Source: Halotia branconii CENA392 (GTDB lineage Bacteria; Cyanobacteriota; Cyanobacteriia; Cyanobacteriales; Nostocaceae). Taken from it: a DNA stretch of 64,000 nucleotides. The stretch's first letter is position 1; every line of letters starts with the position of its first letter. The stretch is taken from assembly GCF_029953635.1 (NCBI RefSeq), contig NZ_CP124543.1, forward strand, positions 124,001 through 188,000. Reading direction: 5' to 3'. The notes under the pieces are model-generated. The model searched no databases. It was not told the DNA's origin and was given only the letters and a program-made list of their open reading frames with translations. Below are positions 1 to 10,600 of the stretch, one piece after another. Position numbers and translations under genes: made by a program.

Positions 1-723
1 GCTGCTGGTCATAGTGTTGACGAATATCACGGTGACTTGTCGCAACAAGCACGAGAACGCTTATTAGGTAGATTCCGCAATCGTCAAGTGCGCTGGGTGG
101 TAGCCACAGATATTGCCGCACGGGGGTTAGATGTCGATCAATTATCCCATGTGATCAACTACGACTTACCTGATAGCGTAGAAACCTATGTCCATCGGAT
201 TGGTCGTACTGGTCGAGCTGGTAAAGAAGGAACGGCTATTTCTTTAGTTCAGCCTTTTGAGCGACGCAAACAACAGGCATTTGAGCGCCATAATCGCCAA
301 AGTTGGCAATTGCTATCAATTCCTACACGGGCGCAAATTGAAGCCAGACACATCAATAAATTGCAAGAACAAGTAGGAGAAGCCTTAACTGGCGAACGCC
401 TAGCTTCATTCTTGCCAATAGTTAGCGAATTGATTGAAAAATACGATGCTCATGCGATCGCTGCGGCGGCATTGCAAATCGCTTACGATGAAACTCGTCC
501 TGCTTGGTTGCAATCAGGCGTAGATCCCCAAGAAGACAACGTACCCGTACCCAAACCCAAGCTCAATAAACGTCGTGATTCTTCTGGTGAACGCAGCCGT
601 TCCTCTTGGACTAAATCAGACAGTAACGGTGGTGAAGAAGAAAGACGAGGTACTCCCAAGCCTAAACTGCGGACAACACATCGTGAACCTTCTGTATCGC
701 CTAATAGCAAAAAACTCGGTTGA
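1..723 (+). CDS. DEAD-box RNA helicase, C-terminal part (5' end outside window)
   Basis: The reading frame is open from base 1, so the gene starts upstream of the window. What remains is the second RecA-like (helicase C) domain. HGDLSQ near the start, [11 protein letters not shown] (motif V) and [12 protein letters not shown] (motif VI) are diagnostic of DEAD-box ATP-dependent RNA helicases, which unwind or remodel RNA in the cytoplasm. After the core comes a roughly 130-residue tail ending in a basic, Ser/Arg/Lys-rich low-complexity stretch, as is common for RNA-binding extensions. Cyanobacteria carry a few such helicases (the Crh family, some cold-inducible). The missing N-terminus prevents assignment to CrhR or CrhC type, so no symbol is given. 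Confidence 0.93.
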   Translation, partial: AAGHSVDEYHGDLSQQARERLLGRFRNRQVRWVVATDIAARGLDVDQLSHVINYDLPDSVETYVHRIGRTGRAGKEGTAISLVQPFERRKQQAFERHNRQSWQLLSIPTRAQIEARHINKLQEQVGEALTGERLASFLPIVSELIEKYDAHAIAAAALQIAYDETRPAWLQSGVDPQEDNVPVPKPKLNKRRDSSGERSRSSWTKSDSNGGEEERRGTPKPKLRTTHREPSVSPNSKKLG

Positions 724-982
724 CATACAGAATAGAGAACCAACTTCTTAGTCAAGAATCAAAAGTCAATGGTGAGCCAGTACTGTCTTTTCACAAAGGG
801 AGCCATTAGCGTAAAGCCTTCTCTACAAGAGGCTATGCGTAGCTTGCTTCTTTGCAGGACTACGCTTAGAGCGAGTCTGCGAACGTCTGGGGTTTTCCTA
901 AATGGAGTGAGAGGCTAGAGTGGCTTTCCATGCTATTTGCTATAAATTGGGCATTGCTCGCCTAAAGCAGTGCCTCCCCATA

Positions 983-1431
983 ATATCGTTTAACTTTAAA
1001 GTTGATACATTTGGGCAAGCAGGGGAAGCAGTGCGGTCTTGGGGTCTCCCCTTTGGGTGACGCTCGCAAGCTTGCTATCGCTACGCTAACGGCAGTCCAA
1101 CGCCAGTCGCTCCTGGGGAGCCACTGCGTTGCGGGGGTTCCCCCCGAGTCCCGCAAGTGGCATGGAAACCCCCATGACCGCGCTGGCTCCTCTTTGTTGG
1201 AACAACTTTCTGCGGGCTGCCTCACCAAGTGGAGCAAGTGGCGTGGTTCCCCCCAAGAGCAACTGCCGTGAAGCAGGGGAAGCAGCACTTCGGCTACGCG
1301 GTAGTTAAGTTTCGGCTACGCTCAACTGCCGCGCAGCGCCGCACTAAGCCTGTCGAAGTGTCGAAACTCAGTGACCAAAGGCAGGGGGAGTAAGAAAAGT
1401 AATTTGTATCAATAATTTCGTGAAATGGTAT
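983..1431. repeat. MITE-like element interrupted by a second dispersed repeat
   Basis: The left end (ATATCGTTTAACTTTAAAG, followed by TTGATACATTTGGGCAAGC) and the right end (GTAAGAAAAGTAATTTGTATC to CGTGAAATGGTAT) together match the reverse complement of the compact element at 29965-30087. Here the two halves are separated by about 350 bp of a different repeat family (1031-1380). The ends form an imperfect terminal inverted repeat of about 13 bp. Confidence 0.6.
1040..1270. repeat. Dispersed repeat of the GCCAGTCGCTC...GACCGCGCTGGC family
   Basis: Contains CGCCAGTCGCTCCTGGGGAG, CCACTGCGTTG and ACCGCGCTGGCTCC, also found in variant form at 22416-22500, 45855-45912 and 61738-61935. The outer parts are partly self-complementary. 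Spurious open frames across it on both strands reflect GC-rich repeat sequence, not genes. Confidence 0.65.
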
Positions 1432-1905
1432 AACAGCTTGTCTAAAGCTAATTAGCCTTCAATTTGCCTAAAAGTAGGAATAAAGCCGCTTCCTATTAGA
1501 ATAAAGCAGGGGGCAGCACTTCGGCTTACTTCGACTACAGTTGTTGAGCAAAGTCGAAGGACGCTCATTATAAGTCGCTCAGTAACCAAAGGCGGCGGGA
1601 GAAAGAGTTTGAGCCTTATTTACTTTTATTCACATAGTTTGATTTTATTTCACCGACTTACTTAAATCTTTTTTCAAAAAATACTATTTTTGGCTATTTT
1701 TTATGAGTTGACAGACTCTTGCCCAATCTTATTTAATAACTGGGTAATATTGACAATTTTAGTTATCAATTCATTGGCTGCATTGGGGATCACAACAGGA
1801 TTGCTTACCCCTCTCTATAAAAGTCTAGAAATAAAAGACTTTATCCAGTACTCAGCCAAACAAGAGACTGCAAATTTCATCTAAAAATTTAAAATCCAAA
1901 ATCAA

Positions 1906-3198
1906 TTAATTGCGTGGTGGTGTACGCCGATTACGAAGAAAATCTGGAATATCTAATCCAGTCTTTTCTTTGGGTTCTGCAACTGGTGTTGGGGGATTAA
2001 CTGCTGGTGTCTGTGGTGTTGGTGTTGGCCGCTTTGTCGGGGTTGTTACCCTGGCGTTAACGACGTTTTGTTGTGGCGCTGTTTGCACTTCGCCTGTAAA
2101 CCCAGTGGCAATGACTGTAATTCTTACCTCACCTTGTAGCCTGTCATCAATCACTGCTCCAAAAATAATATTGGCATTGGGATCAACTACTTCATATATT
2201 GCTTCTGCGGCAGCATTCACTTCATGTAGGGTAAGGTCACTACCACCAGTAATATTAAAGACAACTCCTCTAGCTCCTTCAATAGAACACTCAAGTAATG
2301 GTGATGAAATAGCAGCAATTGCTGCTTCTCTAGCTCTTGATTTGCCCGAACTAACACCTATACCCATCAATGCTGATCCCGCATCGGCCATCACAGCTCG
2401 GACATCAGCAAAGTCAACGTTTACTAAACCGGGAATCGTAATGATATCTGAAATTCCCTGTACCCCTTGACGTAGTACATCATCTGCATAGCGAAAAGCT
2501 TCTTGCACAGGAGTTTGCTCAGGAATCACTTCCAGCAGCTTGTTGTTGGGGATGATAATCAATGTATCTACCCTACTTTTTAGCCCTTCAACACCTTGCT
2601 CTGCTTGACTAGTGCGACGACGACCTTCAAAAACAAATGGACGAGTCACTACGCCAACAGTAAGAGCGCCCATTTCTTTTGCTACTTCTGCAACAATGGC
2701 GGCAGCACCTGTTCCAGTACCACCTCCCATGCCAGCCGTGATAAATACTAGATCAGCACCTTCTAAAGCCGTAGCAATTTCGTCTCGTGATTCCTCTGCT
2801 GCCTTTTGACCAATGGCAGGATTACCACCTGCTCCTAAACCTCGTGTTAGCTTTTGTCCAATCTGCAACCGACTAGGGGCCCCTGCCAAAGTTAAAGCTT
2901 GAGCATCAGTATTAATTGACCAAAACTCTACTCCGGAGACATCAGACTCAATCATGCGGTTAACCGCATTTCCACCACCACCACCTACACCGATTACTTT
3001 GATGTTGGCAACTCGACCTGGAACAATTTCGCCAATTCTGCTATTTTCTGTAGTGATCCTTTTACTATCGTTGTTTTGTCCAAAATTAAGCCCAGAGTGA
3101 TTAAAGGGATTATTCGAGTTAGATGCCAGTGAAAATCCTGGCTGCCCCACAGATTGGGAGTTTTTATAGGTAAGCTCTTGGTTATTATCAAGTGTCAT
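1906..3198 (-). CDS. ftsZ: Cell division protein FtsZ
   Basis: 430-residue tubulin-like GTPase that polymerises into the Z-ring at midcell. Visible features are the N-terminal nucleotide-binding loop [15 protein letters not shown] (about 69-83), the tubulin signature GGGTGTGAA (about 158-166) and the T7-loop region with [11 protein letters not shown]. The C-terminus is a Pro/Thr-rich linker ending in a conserved tail with [12 protein letters not shown], the usual binding site for ZipN/SepF-type partners in cyanobacteria. An extended, Asn/Ser-rich N-terminal arm of about 60 residues precedes the core, as in filamentous cyanobacteria. It lies downstream of ftsQ on the same strand, but 1.5 kb away. 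Confidence 0.98.
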   Translation of the reverse strand: MTLDNNQELTYKNSQSVGQPGFSLASNSNNPFNHSGLNFGQNNDSKRITTENSRIGEIVPGRVANIKVIGVGGGGGNAVNRMIESDVSGVEFWSINTDAQALTLAGAPSRLQIGQKLTRGLGAGGNPAIGQKAAEESRDEIATALEGADLVFITAGMGGGTGTGAAAIVAEVAKEMGALTVGVVTRPFVFEGRRRTSQAEQGVEGLKSRVDTLIIIPNNKLLEVIPEQTPVQEAFRYADDVLRQGVQGISDIITIPGLVNVDFADVRAVMADAGSALMGIGVSSGKSRAREAAIAAISSPLLECSIEGARGVVFNITGGSDLTLHEVNAAAEAIYEVVDPNANIIFGAVIDDRLQGEVRITVIATGFTGEVQTAPQQNVVNARVTTPTKRPTPTPQTPAVNPPTPVAEPKEKTGLDIPDFLRNRRTPPRN

Positions 3199-4732
3199 TG
3201 GATTTTGAAAGGTAGATAAACGACTTTACTCAGGTATTCTTCACCTAAGAGTCAACTATAGATAGTTGGACACTGCCTCTATGGCACTGTTCTTTATTGA
3301 GATCACTATTTCCAACCTTAACAAGATTGAAAGTGCGAAAGTTTGCTATAGGATAAGCCATGAAAGTAGTTATCTGCATAGCTAATTCTAGAGAAGTATA
3401 CATACATTTACTAAAAATTGATCTGTATAACTTCCACAAAATATGAATATTTTCACTACTATGTTGCCAATTTGGCACAGCATACCTTTGACATACCCAA
3501 TACCCTCCTAATAATTCTGTTGATGATTGAGATTGTTGATTACGTTGACAACTAGCAGTGTTTGTTTTTTTTAAATTAACAATCACACTTATTACATGAG
3601 TTTTGTATATTTTATTCACCATTAGAAGAATAAAATACTGATAATACAAGTTTTTTATCCCCAAATGATTAATACTATCGGCTGATTCTAGTAAATCAAA
3701 TATACATCTAATAGCAGTACAAATAACATTGCGCTTAGAAAGCATGTCTTGCAAAAATGCGCTGTAATAGCCCATCCCACCTGCCTTAGCCATATAGTTG
3801 ATAGATTTAACCATAGAAATGATTGCAACTTAAGAGACAAATTTTGCCTTTTATTGAATTAACTGTAAAGTCAAAGGCAAGGAGACTATGCTTATCAGTT
3901 ATATAACATCCTGATAGATTTGCTATTTGATGTGCCTGAATAGACGCTTATTTAGGATAAGATTCTATCTTGTCAGACTGATGAAAGTGATAAATCTCAT
4001 CAAAACTACCTTCTTTTTATGAACATTTGCGGTGGTATGATCAACTAATAGGTAGTTGTAACAGCAACTGTCCGTCTTGTAAGAAGTCACCCTCCAAGGG
4101 TCTACACCAGTGTTCTGCAATGGAAAACTCACGCATTTTTCTCATTTCTCAGCTGGGTTAGGTTAAAGATTGGTAGGCACAAGGCATTTTTCACACCAAA
4201 CACCATCATCCGATTGTCTAACATATTGCACCCCTCGACCAGATGTCAGGGTAACAATTATAGGCCTTTGTAATCTCAAAAGAAGTCTGATGATGGATCT
4301 TTGCATCTAAATTAATTAAAATTTGACACTGATTTTTTAAAGTTATAGGACTTATCCCTCTTTTGTTACTACGAGGAGAGAAAAATATTATTCCTAGCCT
4401 GAGTCTCAGATATCATCACAAATGTAGGCGATCGCATCCCAGCTTGATCATTTACATCCTTTTGTTGAAAAAAGACGTAAAAATAGGCGTTTCAGATTAT
4501 TCTCTGCCGAAGGCAACAAAAGAGGAATTACGCATTCATAATGAAAAACTGAGCCTTTGCGATTACTTCGCTGTATACCCTGCGGGAACGCTAAAAGCGA
4601 ACGGAATAACGTAAAGTCGTAAGCCGTACGTCAGTTCTGAGTTATTAGAAAAGTGAAAATAATCAATATATTTAGTAAACATAAAATTTCTTAATTTACT
4701 AGAATTGGCTCAATTCAATATCTTGGATATTT
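3199..4732. other. Long ftsQ-ftsZ intergenic region
   Basis: 1.53 kb separates ftsQ from ftsZ. A 189-codon open frame on the minus strand (3245-3814) and an 83-codon frame on the plus strand (4363-4614) cross it. Neither has a recognisable domain, the first has the composition of translated AT-rich DNA, and the second runs into a dispersed repeat. The region most likely holds the ftsZ promoter(s) and a long leader. I could not place a promoter with confidence. Confidence 0.5.
4554..4640. repeat. Dispersed repeat, copy 1
   Basis: Starts CCTTTGCGATTACT and ends AGTTCTGA. It aligns with 46748-46863, sharing CCCTGCGG-AACGCTAA-AGCGAACG-TAA blocks. The other copy has about 30 extra bases near its 5' end. 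Confidence 0.6.
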
Positions 4733-5578
4733 CTAGGGAGTTTGGTGGTCAGTTTCCTGTGTTTTTTGGTTCATCCGTACTAATGGGGATTCGGGATTTT
4801 TCAGATCAATATACTCTATTTGATTGAGATTAAGCTTTTTAGATAAATGACGCATTTGAGCAAGTACCTTGATTTGTTCAGGTAATTGAGGACTTGGCGC
4901 ACCCAAATAGACATTTCCTAGTTCTGTTTTTAAAATTAAATTCGTTGGATCTTGGCAATCAATTTCCATGATTTTCACAGAACTTTGGCTCAAAGATAGA
5001 TAAAGCTGACTCCAGTAGGAACGATATTGTGCTGGCGCTCCAATAACTTTGAGAATCGGCAATTTGATGGTGGGATTCACTAATTTGTATTTTTCTAAGG
5101 GTATCCAAACACCACTTGCGTCTAGTAAACCCGTAGATGCTTGTTCATTGTTAGTATCAGTATTTGATGATTTGGCCTGTTGAGCGATCGCCACAGGTAC
5201 TCGTTCTTGAATTTCAATGATTAATCCAGGAGGAAACAGCCGACGAGCGACGCTTGCTTGGGCAATAGTTGGTTGTTGCTCTAAAGAATCAGCGATCGCA
5301 GACGGTTCAATCCGCCATAAAGACTGAGGATAGGGAAATGTCAAAAATGACTGAATCGCTTCTTGTGAAAGCACTTGATCCCCTGATTTCATCACAATTT
5401 GCTTGGGAGTATTGAGTATCCATGTTGGTTGGATTGCCACCCATAGTAAACCACCAGCTAGGCCACTAATGGCTAAGGTTCGCCAAATAGCCTGAAGAAT
5501 TTTCATCTGCCGTCGGCGACGTAATTTTTGACGGCGCTGGGCTAAATCTGTATAGGAAACTGAGACTATGCCAGCCAT
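4733..5578 (-). CDS. ftsQ: Cell division protein FtsQ (POTRA domain)
   Basis: 281 residues with a basic cytoplasmic N-terminus (QRRQKLRRRRQMK), one membrane segment at about 33-52, then a POTRA-like domain (LSQEAIQSFLTFPYPQSLWRIEP, then SVARRLFPPGLIIEIQERVPVAIA), which is the FtsQ/DivIB signature. The protein is a bitopic divisome component linking early Z-ring proteins to the septal peptidoglycan machinery. It precedes ftsZ on the same strand, the usual cyanobacterial order. The C-terminus is poorly conserved, as is normal for the family. Confidence 0.9.
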   Translation of the reverse strand: MAGIVSVSYTDLAQRRQKLRRRRQMKILQAIWRTLAISGLAGGLLWVAIQPTWILNTPKQIVMKSGDQVLSQEAIQSFLTFPYPQSLWRIEPSAIADSLEQQPTIAQASVARRLFPPGLIIEIQERVPVAIAQQAKSSNTDTNNEQASTGLLDASGVWIPLEKYKLVNPTIKLPILKVIGAPAQYRSYWSQLYLSLSQSSVKIMEIDCQDPTNLILKTELGNVYLGAPSPQLPEQIKVLAQMRHLSKKLNLNQIEYIDLKNPESPLVRMNQKTQETDHQTP

Positions 5579-6087
5579 TTAAACCCCTTTTTGCTTGCGG
5601 TTCTATTCTTCGGTAGATTGAGAGTAACTGATTAACTACAGTAAACCTTGTCAACATCTGTTAGCCGCTACCCTCAAGACTTTTTTTACTTTTAGTAACA
5701 ACACCTTACAGTATTCATCATCTGGGGTGTCAGGAATCCAAAGAAGACAGGGCTAGATTTAATACATATTACTGTTCTATTAGCAGCCACACAAATCAAG
5801 AACAGTAATAAATAGTAGCTTTTTTTACTAAATAATTTAATGCATATAAAGCAGTTTTTAGTCAAGTAAAAGCTTAAAGATTATCAAAAGCTGAATAGCA
5901 TCTGTAAAAAAGACGGATATACTGTACCCATCAGGGTCAATTAAATCTCTATTATGGTACTGACTATTGCTTGTGGCAATCTTGCATCGAGCGTTGTCAT
6001 CTGCAATATGATCAATTGCAAGCTAATTATGTACCTATACAAGTAATGGGGATTTTAAGTATATAAAAAGGCAAACAACGCATCTAC
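5579..6087. other. Divergent promoter region between ftsQ and the NTPase gene
   Basis: AT-rich region of about 0.5 kb between two divergently transcribed genes. TATATAAAAAGG at about 6059-6070 could be the -10 region of the rightward NTPase gene. No repeat element or small gene was recognised. Confidence 0.3.
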
Positions 6088-7428
6088 ATGATCAATACAC
6101 TGAATTTGTCACGCTTTTACAAAGCATGTAATCCTAGCTACACGTTAAATATGGGTAATGTGCTGGATCAACAGTATTACATCGATTTTGCTGATGTCCG
6201 GGGTTGTAAGATTGTTGAGGAATTAAAACGTACTATCACTCGTATTTCTCCGGATGAGCCGACCTGTCAGTTATTTACGGGACATATTGGCTGCGGAAAG
6301 TCAACAGAGTTACAACGCCTCAAAGCAGAACTGGAAGTAGCAGGATTTCATGTAGTTTATTTTGAGTCCAGTCAAGACCTAGATATGGCGGATATTGATG
6401 TCAGTGATATCTTGTTGAGTGTAGCCCGTCAAGTTAGTGTCAGTTTAGAAGCAATTGGCATCAAACTAAAACCAAGTTACTTTATTAATTTGTTTAAAGA
6501 AATTGGGGATTTTTTGCAAAGTCCCATTGAGCTTTCTGGACAAGCAGAATTGTCTTTGGGTATTGCCAAAATTACAGCTAAAACTAAAGATAGCGCTCAG
6601 TTACGAAATCAGTTAAGGCAATATCTAGAACCACGTACCAATAGTATTTTGCAAGCTATTAATGAAGAGGTATTAGACAAGGCTGTTGAACAACTCAAGT
6701 TAAAAGGTCAAAAAGGACTGGTTGTAATCGTAGATAACTTAGATAGAGTCGATATGCGCCCTGTGGCATCTGGGCGGACACAACCAGAATATCTTTTTAT
6801 TGACCGAGGTGAACAGTTACGCCGACTCAAATGCCACTTAGTTTATACGATTCCCCTAGCGTTGATTTTTTCCAATGAGTATGAAACATTGAAAAACCGC
6901 TTGGGGGGAGGCATTGCACCGAAAGTTCTGCCAATGGTCAGAGTGCGACAAAGAGATAGTAGTGATTACGAACCAGGGATGTCACTACTACGCCAATTAG
7001 TGCTAGCAAGAGCTTTTCCAGAAGTTTCTTATAATCAAAGGCTGTTATTAATTACAGAGTTATTTGATGATCCAGAAACCCTTAATCGCTTATGTCGCGT
7101 TAGTGGCGGTCACATTCGTAATTTACTAGGGTTGCTTTACAGTTGTCTTCAACGGCAAGATCCTCCTTTTTCTAGAGACTGTTTAGAAGCTGTGATTAAG
7201 GATTACCGTGACGATTTGCTATTAGCTATTGATGAATGTCAGTGGGAATTACTGTTTGAAGTAGTGCAGCAACAGAGCGTTAAAGGTGAGTCTGATTACC
7301 AAAGTTTATTACGAAGTATGTATTTATTTGAATACCGTGATCCTCAAGGGCGTTGGTTTGGTATTAGCCCAGCATTGGCAGAAACAGAAAAAGTGATAAC
7401 TTGGCAGCAAAAACAAATTGTAAAATAA
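6088..7428 (+). CDS. P-loop NTPase (AAA/KAP-like), partner of the STAND-WD40 protein
   Basis: 446 residues. Walker A is GHIGCGKST at 65-73 and Walker B is GLVVIVDNLDRVD at about 210-222. The C-terminal third (ELFDDPETLNRLCRVSGGH...) resembles the helical lid and winged-helix part of AAA/STAND-type ATPases. No effector domain, membrane segment or repeat sensor is visible, so it looks like a stand-alone ATPase. It is followed after 203 bp by a very large STAND-WD40 gene on the same strand, which suggests joint work. The exact family is uncertain and the role in a conflict or signalling system is inferred from the neighbour only. Confidence 0.75.
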   Translation: MINTLNLSRFYKACNPSYTLNMGNVLDQQYYIDFADVRGCKIVEELKRTITRISPDEPTCQLFTGHIGCGKSTELQRLKAELEVAGFHVVYFESSQDLDMADIDVSDILLSVARQVSVSLEAIGIKLKPSYFINLFKEIGDFLQSPIELSGQAELSLGIAKITAKTKDSAQLRNQLRQYLEPRTNSILQAINEEVLDKAVEQLKLKGQKGLVVIVDNLDRVDMRPVASGRTQPEYLFIDRGEQLRRLKCHLVYTIPLALIFSNEYETLKNRLGGGIAPKVLPMVRVRQRDSSDYEPGMSLLRQLVLARAFPEVSYNQRLLLITELFDDPETLNRLCRVSGGHIRNLLGLLYSCLQRQDPPFSRDCLEAVIKDYRDDLLLAIDECQWELLFEVVQQQSVKGESDYQSLLRSMYLFEYRDPQGRWFGISPALAETEKVITWQQKQIVK

Positions 7429-7631
7429 AAATTTCAAAAATTAATTAATAAGTTAATAAATTTGGAATTAAGCAATCCTCAAAACTAATTTAATAGACTA
7501 GTAAATGCCTGGATGGCATTTACTGAGTTTGTTAGTAACATACATAGTAACGACAAAAAATTAATAATTGGTAAGGCTATTTATGCCTTGTCAATTTTTG
7601 GTATGTAGTTTTTTATTATTATTTTATAATT

Positions 7632-10600
7632 ATGACACAGTTGCAACTTACAGCAGCGATCGCCGAAACTAATCAGCAATCTCTGCAAAGGCTAGTGCGA
7701 TCAATTCAGCTTTCACAAGGTCAGTTTTCTCTAATTTTAGTTCGATGTAACTATGGGCAATTGCGTGAACAAATGCTCAATACTGTCCATGAAATTACTA
7801 AAGATATCAATTTAAAAGAGATATTTATCCAACCCTCAACGACTGCCTTACACAACAAAATAGTCACAGAATTATTTCTAGATAATCCTGCTGTTATTAC
7901 AGATTCTTTACCATCAGCTTTGATGGTGTTTGGTCTAGAATCAGTGATCAATCTTGATGACTTACTGAGTGGCATTAATCAAGCAAGAGATATCTACGCA
8001 GCTACTTTTTCTTTTCCGATAGTTTTGTGGCTGCAAGATGAAGTGGCATCATTGTTAGCTAGATTAGCGCCTGATTTCAAAAGTTGGGCTGCAACCACTA
8101 TTAAATTTGAAATGACCAAAGAAGATTTAATTGCCTTAATACGGCAAGAGACAGAATCTCTCTTTGGCAAAGTCTTAGAAGCTGGTGCTGCTAGGTTTTT
8201 ATCTAATGCTGCCCTTGATTTAGCACCAAAATCTCAGCATCGTCTCGAAATTGAATCAGCCCGTAATGATTTGTTACGGTTATATAGTGTCCAATTAGAA
8301 CCAGGATTAGAAGCTAGTTTAGAATTTGTGTTAGGGCGAGACAAATACGCCAACGATCAAATTAATGGAGCTTTAGCTCATTATCAAAAAAGTCTAGCTT
8401 TATGTCAGCGAGAAGGTAAAAGAGAAAAAGAAGAGTTTAAAGAAAGAGAAAGTTTTCCCTATCGACTCTGGCAGGCAATAGTATTATTCCACTTAGGATT
8501 ATGTTACCGCCGGATGGCAGATTTACATCAAGGTGCTAATAGTAATTATTGGCATCATGCTTGCGTTTGGTTTAAACAATGTCTGGAGAAATTAGAACAG
8601 GAACAAAGACAAGACTTGGTTGCCAAATTCATTTTGCCCGCTTGTGAAATGCTGCAACGTCTACAAGCCTGGGAAGAGTTAAAAGAATTAGCGCAAACGT
8701 CTTTGTTACTGCATAAAACTTATGGTAACTCAATGCAAGTTGCTCAAGATTATGGCTTTTTGGCAGCTGTGGCAGTTTCTGAATCTAAGTGGATATTAGC
8801 TCATGAATTGGTGAATACAGCCCTTTCAATTATAGAACGAGCAACAGATGCAGCCCGACAACAAGAAAGCTGGTATCTTTTATTGCTAGCACGGACACAA
8901 CGGCATTTAGGTGAGTGCGATGAAGCTATTAGCAATCTGGAATGGGCGCGGGTAGTTTGTGAGCTACAGTATGAGCCATTATTATATTTAGAGATTTTAG
9001 AAGAATTGCGATCGCTTTATTTTTTGGAACGTCGCGATTACATAGAAGCTTTTAATCTCAAGCAAGAAAAAATTCAAATAGAACATCAGTACGGCTTTCG
9101 TGCATTCATTGGTGCTAGTCAATTACAGCCACAACGCTGCAAAATTAACCCAGTTATCGAACCGCAAAAAACACCATTTATTCCTGAGGGAATTGCTCAG
9201 GAAATAGCTGCTTCTGGACGACAACAAGATGTAAATCGTTTAATTGAAAGAATTACTCGTGCCGACTATAAACTGACGATTATTCATGGGCTATCGGGAG
9301 TTGGTAAAAGTTCAATTATTAAGGCTGGCTTGGTACCAGCTTTAAAAGGCAAAGCCATCGGTGAACGTATCCCTTTACCTATTGTTTTATCTAGTTACAC
9401 CGATTGGGTTACAGCTTTGGGACGCAATATCAACCAAGTACTGACACAAATACAAGCCCCCATTGCGATCGATTTTTCTCCTGCTATTCTTTTGGAAAAG
9501 CTTCGTTTAGCTGCTGAACGCAACCACACAATAGTTATAATTTTTGATCAATTTGAAGAGTTTTTCTTTATTAATAACAATTCTCAAAGAGTAAAATTTT
9601 ATAATTTCTTTAGTGAATGTTTAAATATTCCTTTTATCAAAATAATTCTCTCTTTAAGAGAAGATTATTTGCATTATTTATTAGAGTTTGAGCGTTTAAG
9701 CAAAAATACTAATAGTTTAAGTGTAATTAATCAAAATATTCTCGATAAAGATATTCGTTACTATTTAGGAAAGTTTTCTACTGAAGATACAATAGGTATT
9801 ATCAAAAGTTTTACTCAACGATCTCACTATGCATTAAGCGATGACTTAATTCAAAAGTTGGTGCAAGATTTAGCAGGAGAGATTGGGGAAGTACATCCGA
9901 TTGAATTACAAATAGTTGGCGCTCAACTACAAGCAGAAAACATTACAACACTAGAGCAATATAAGCTTTGTGGTGGCTCGAAAAAACTAGTAGAACGCTG
10001 GCTAGAAGAAGTTATTAAAGATTGTGGTCAAGAAAATGAAGAACTAAGTTGGAAATTATTATTTGAGTTAACTGATGAGAAAGGTACACGACCACTTAAA
10101 ACAAAAAGTGATTTAGCGATCGCCTTAAATAAAAATCTTGATCAAACCTCCAATTTTGAATTAGCTTGGGAATTGATTTTAGAAATTTTAGTCGGTTCAG
10201 GATTAGTATTACGGCTACGAGAAGAGTTAGGCGATCGCTATCAATTGGTTCATGATTACTTAGTAGAACCAATTCGTCAAAAGAACAACTATGGTGTAGT
10301 TGCTGAACTAGAAAAAATAAAATTTGAAAAAAACAAAGCTGAGGTAGCTCAAAAACTCTCTCAAGAGCATCTGAATTTGCTTTTACAACGGCGACTGCGA
10401 GAAGCACGGATAGCGGGCGTAGTATTGGCGATGATGGGGGGAACAATAGCAGCTTTATGGTGGCAAGCCGACTTACAAAAAACAGCAGCTATTCGCCAAA
10501 CTATTAGAGCAGAACGTAGCGAAACCAACTGGAAAATTAGTACAACCGCGGCATCGAGTGAAGCTTTGTTTGCTTCTAATAAAGAATTTGATGCTTTGTT

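Larger units (their letters stand above)
724..1905. other. Gene-free, repeat-rich intergenic region
   Basis: About 1.2 kb between the helicase gene and the 3' end of ftsZ. It holds dispersed repeats related to others in the window. One is at roughly 800-880 (GGCTATGCGTAGCTTGCTTC type); one is a larger composite element at 983-1431; another degenerate copy lies near 1500-1590. A short open frame at 1690-1884 (TTG start) encodes a partly hydrophobic 64-residue peptide that I do not recognise. I see no convincing gene. Confidence 0.6.

Noticed and set aside
1002..1288. Open frames on both strands across 1.0-1.3 kb
   Set aside because: They lie within a GC-rich dispersed repeat that is read on both strands; a repeat shadow.
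1690..1884. 64-codon hydrophobic open frame
   Set aside because: TTG start, short and with no relative I recognise; could be a gene remnant but cannot be supported.
3245..3814. 189-codon open frame between ftsQ and ftsZ as a gene
   Set aside because: No recognisable domain and a composition like translated AT-rich leader DNA; kept only as part of the intergenic description.
4363..4614. 83-codon open frame before ftsQ
   Set aside because: Its end lies in a dispersed repeat and the start region has no coding character.
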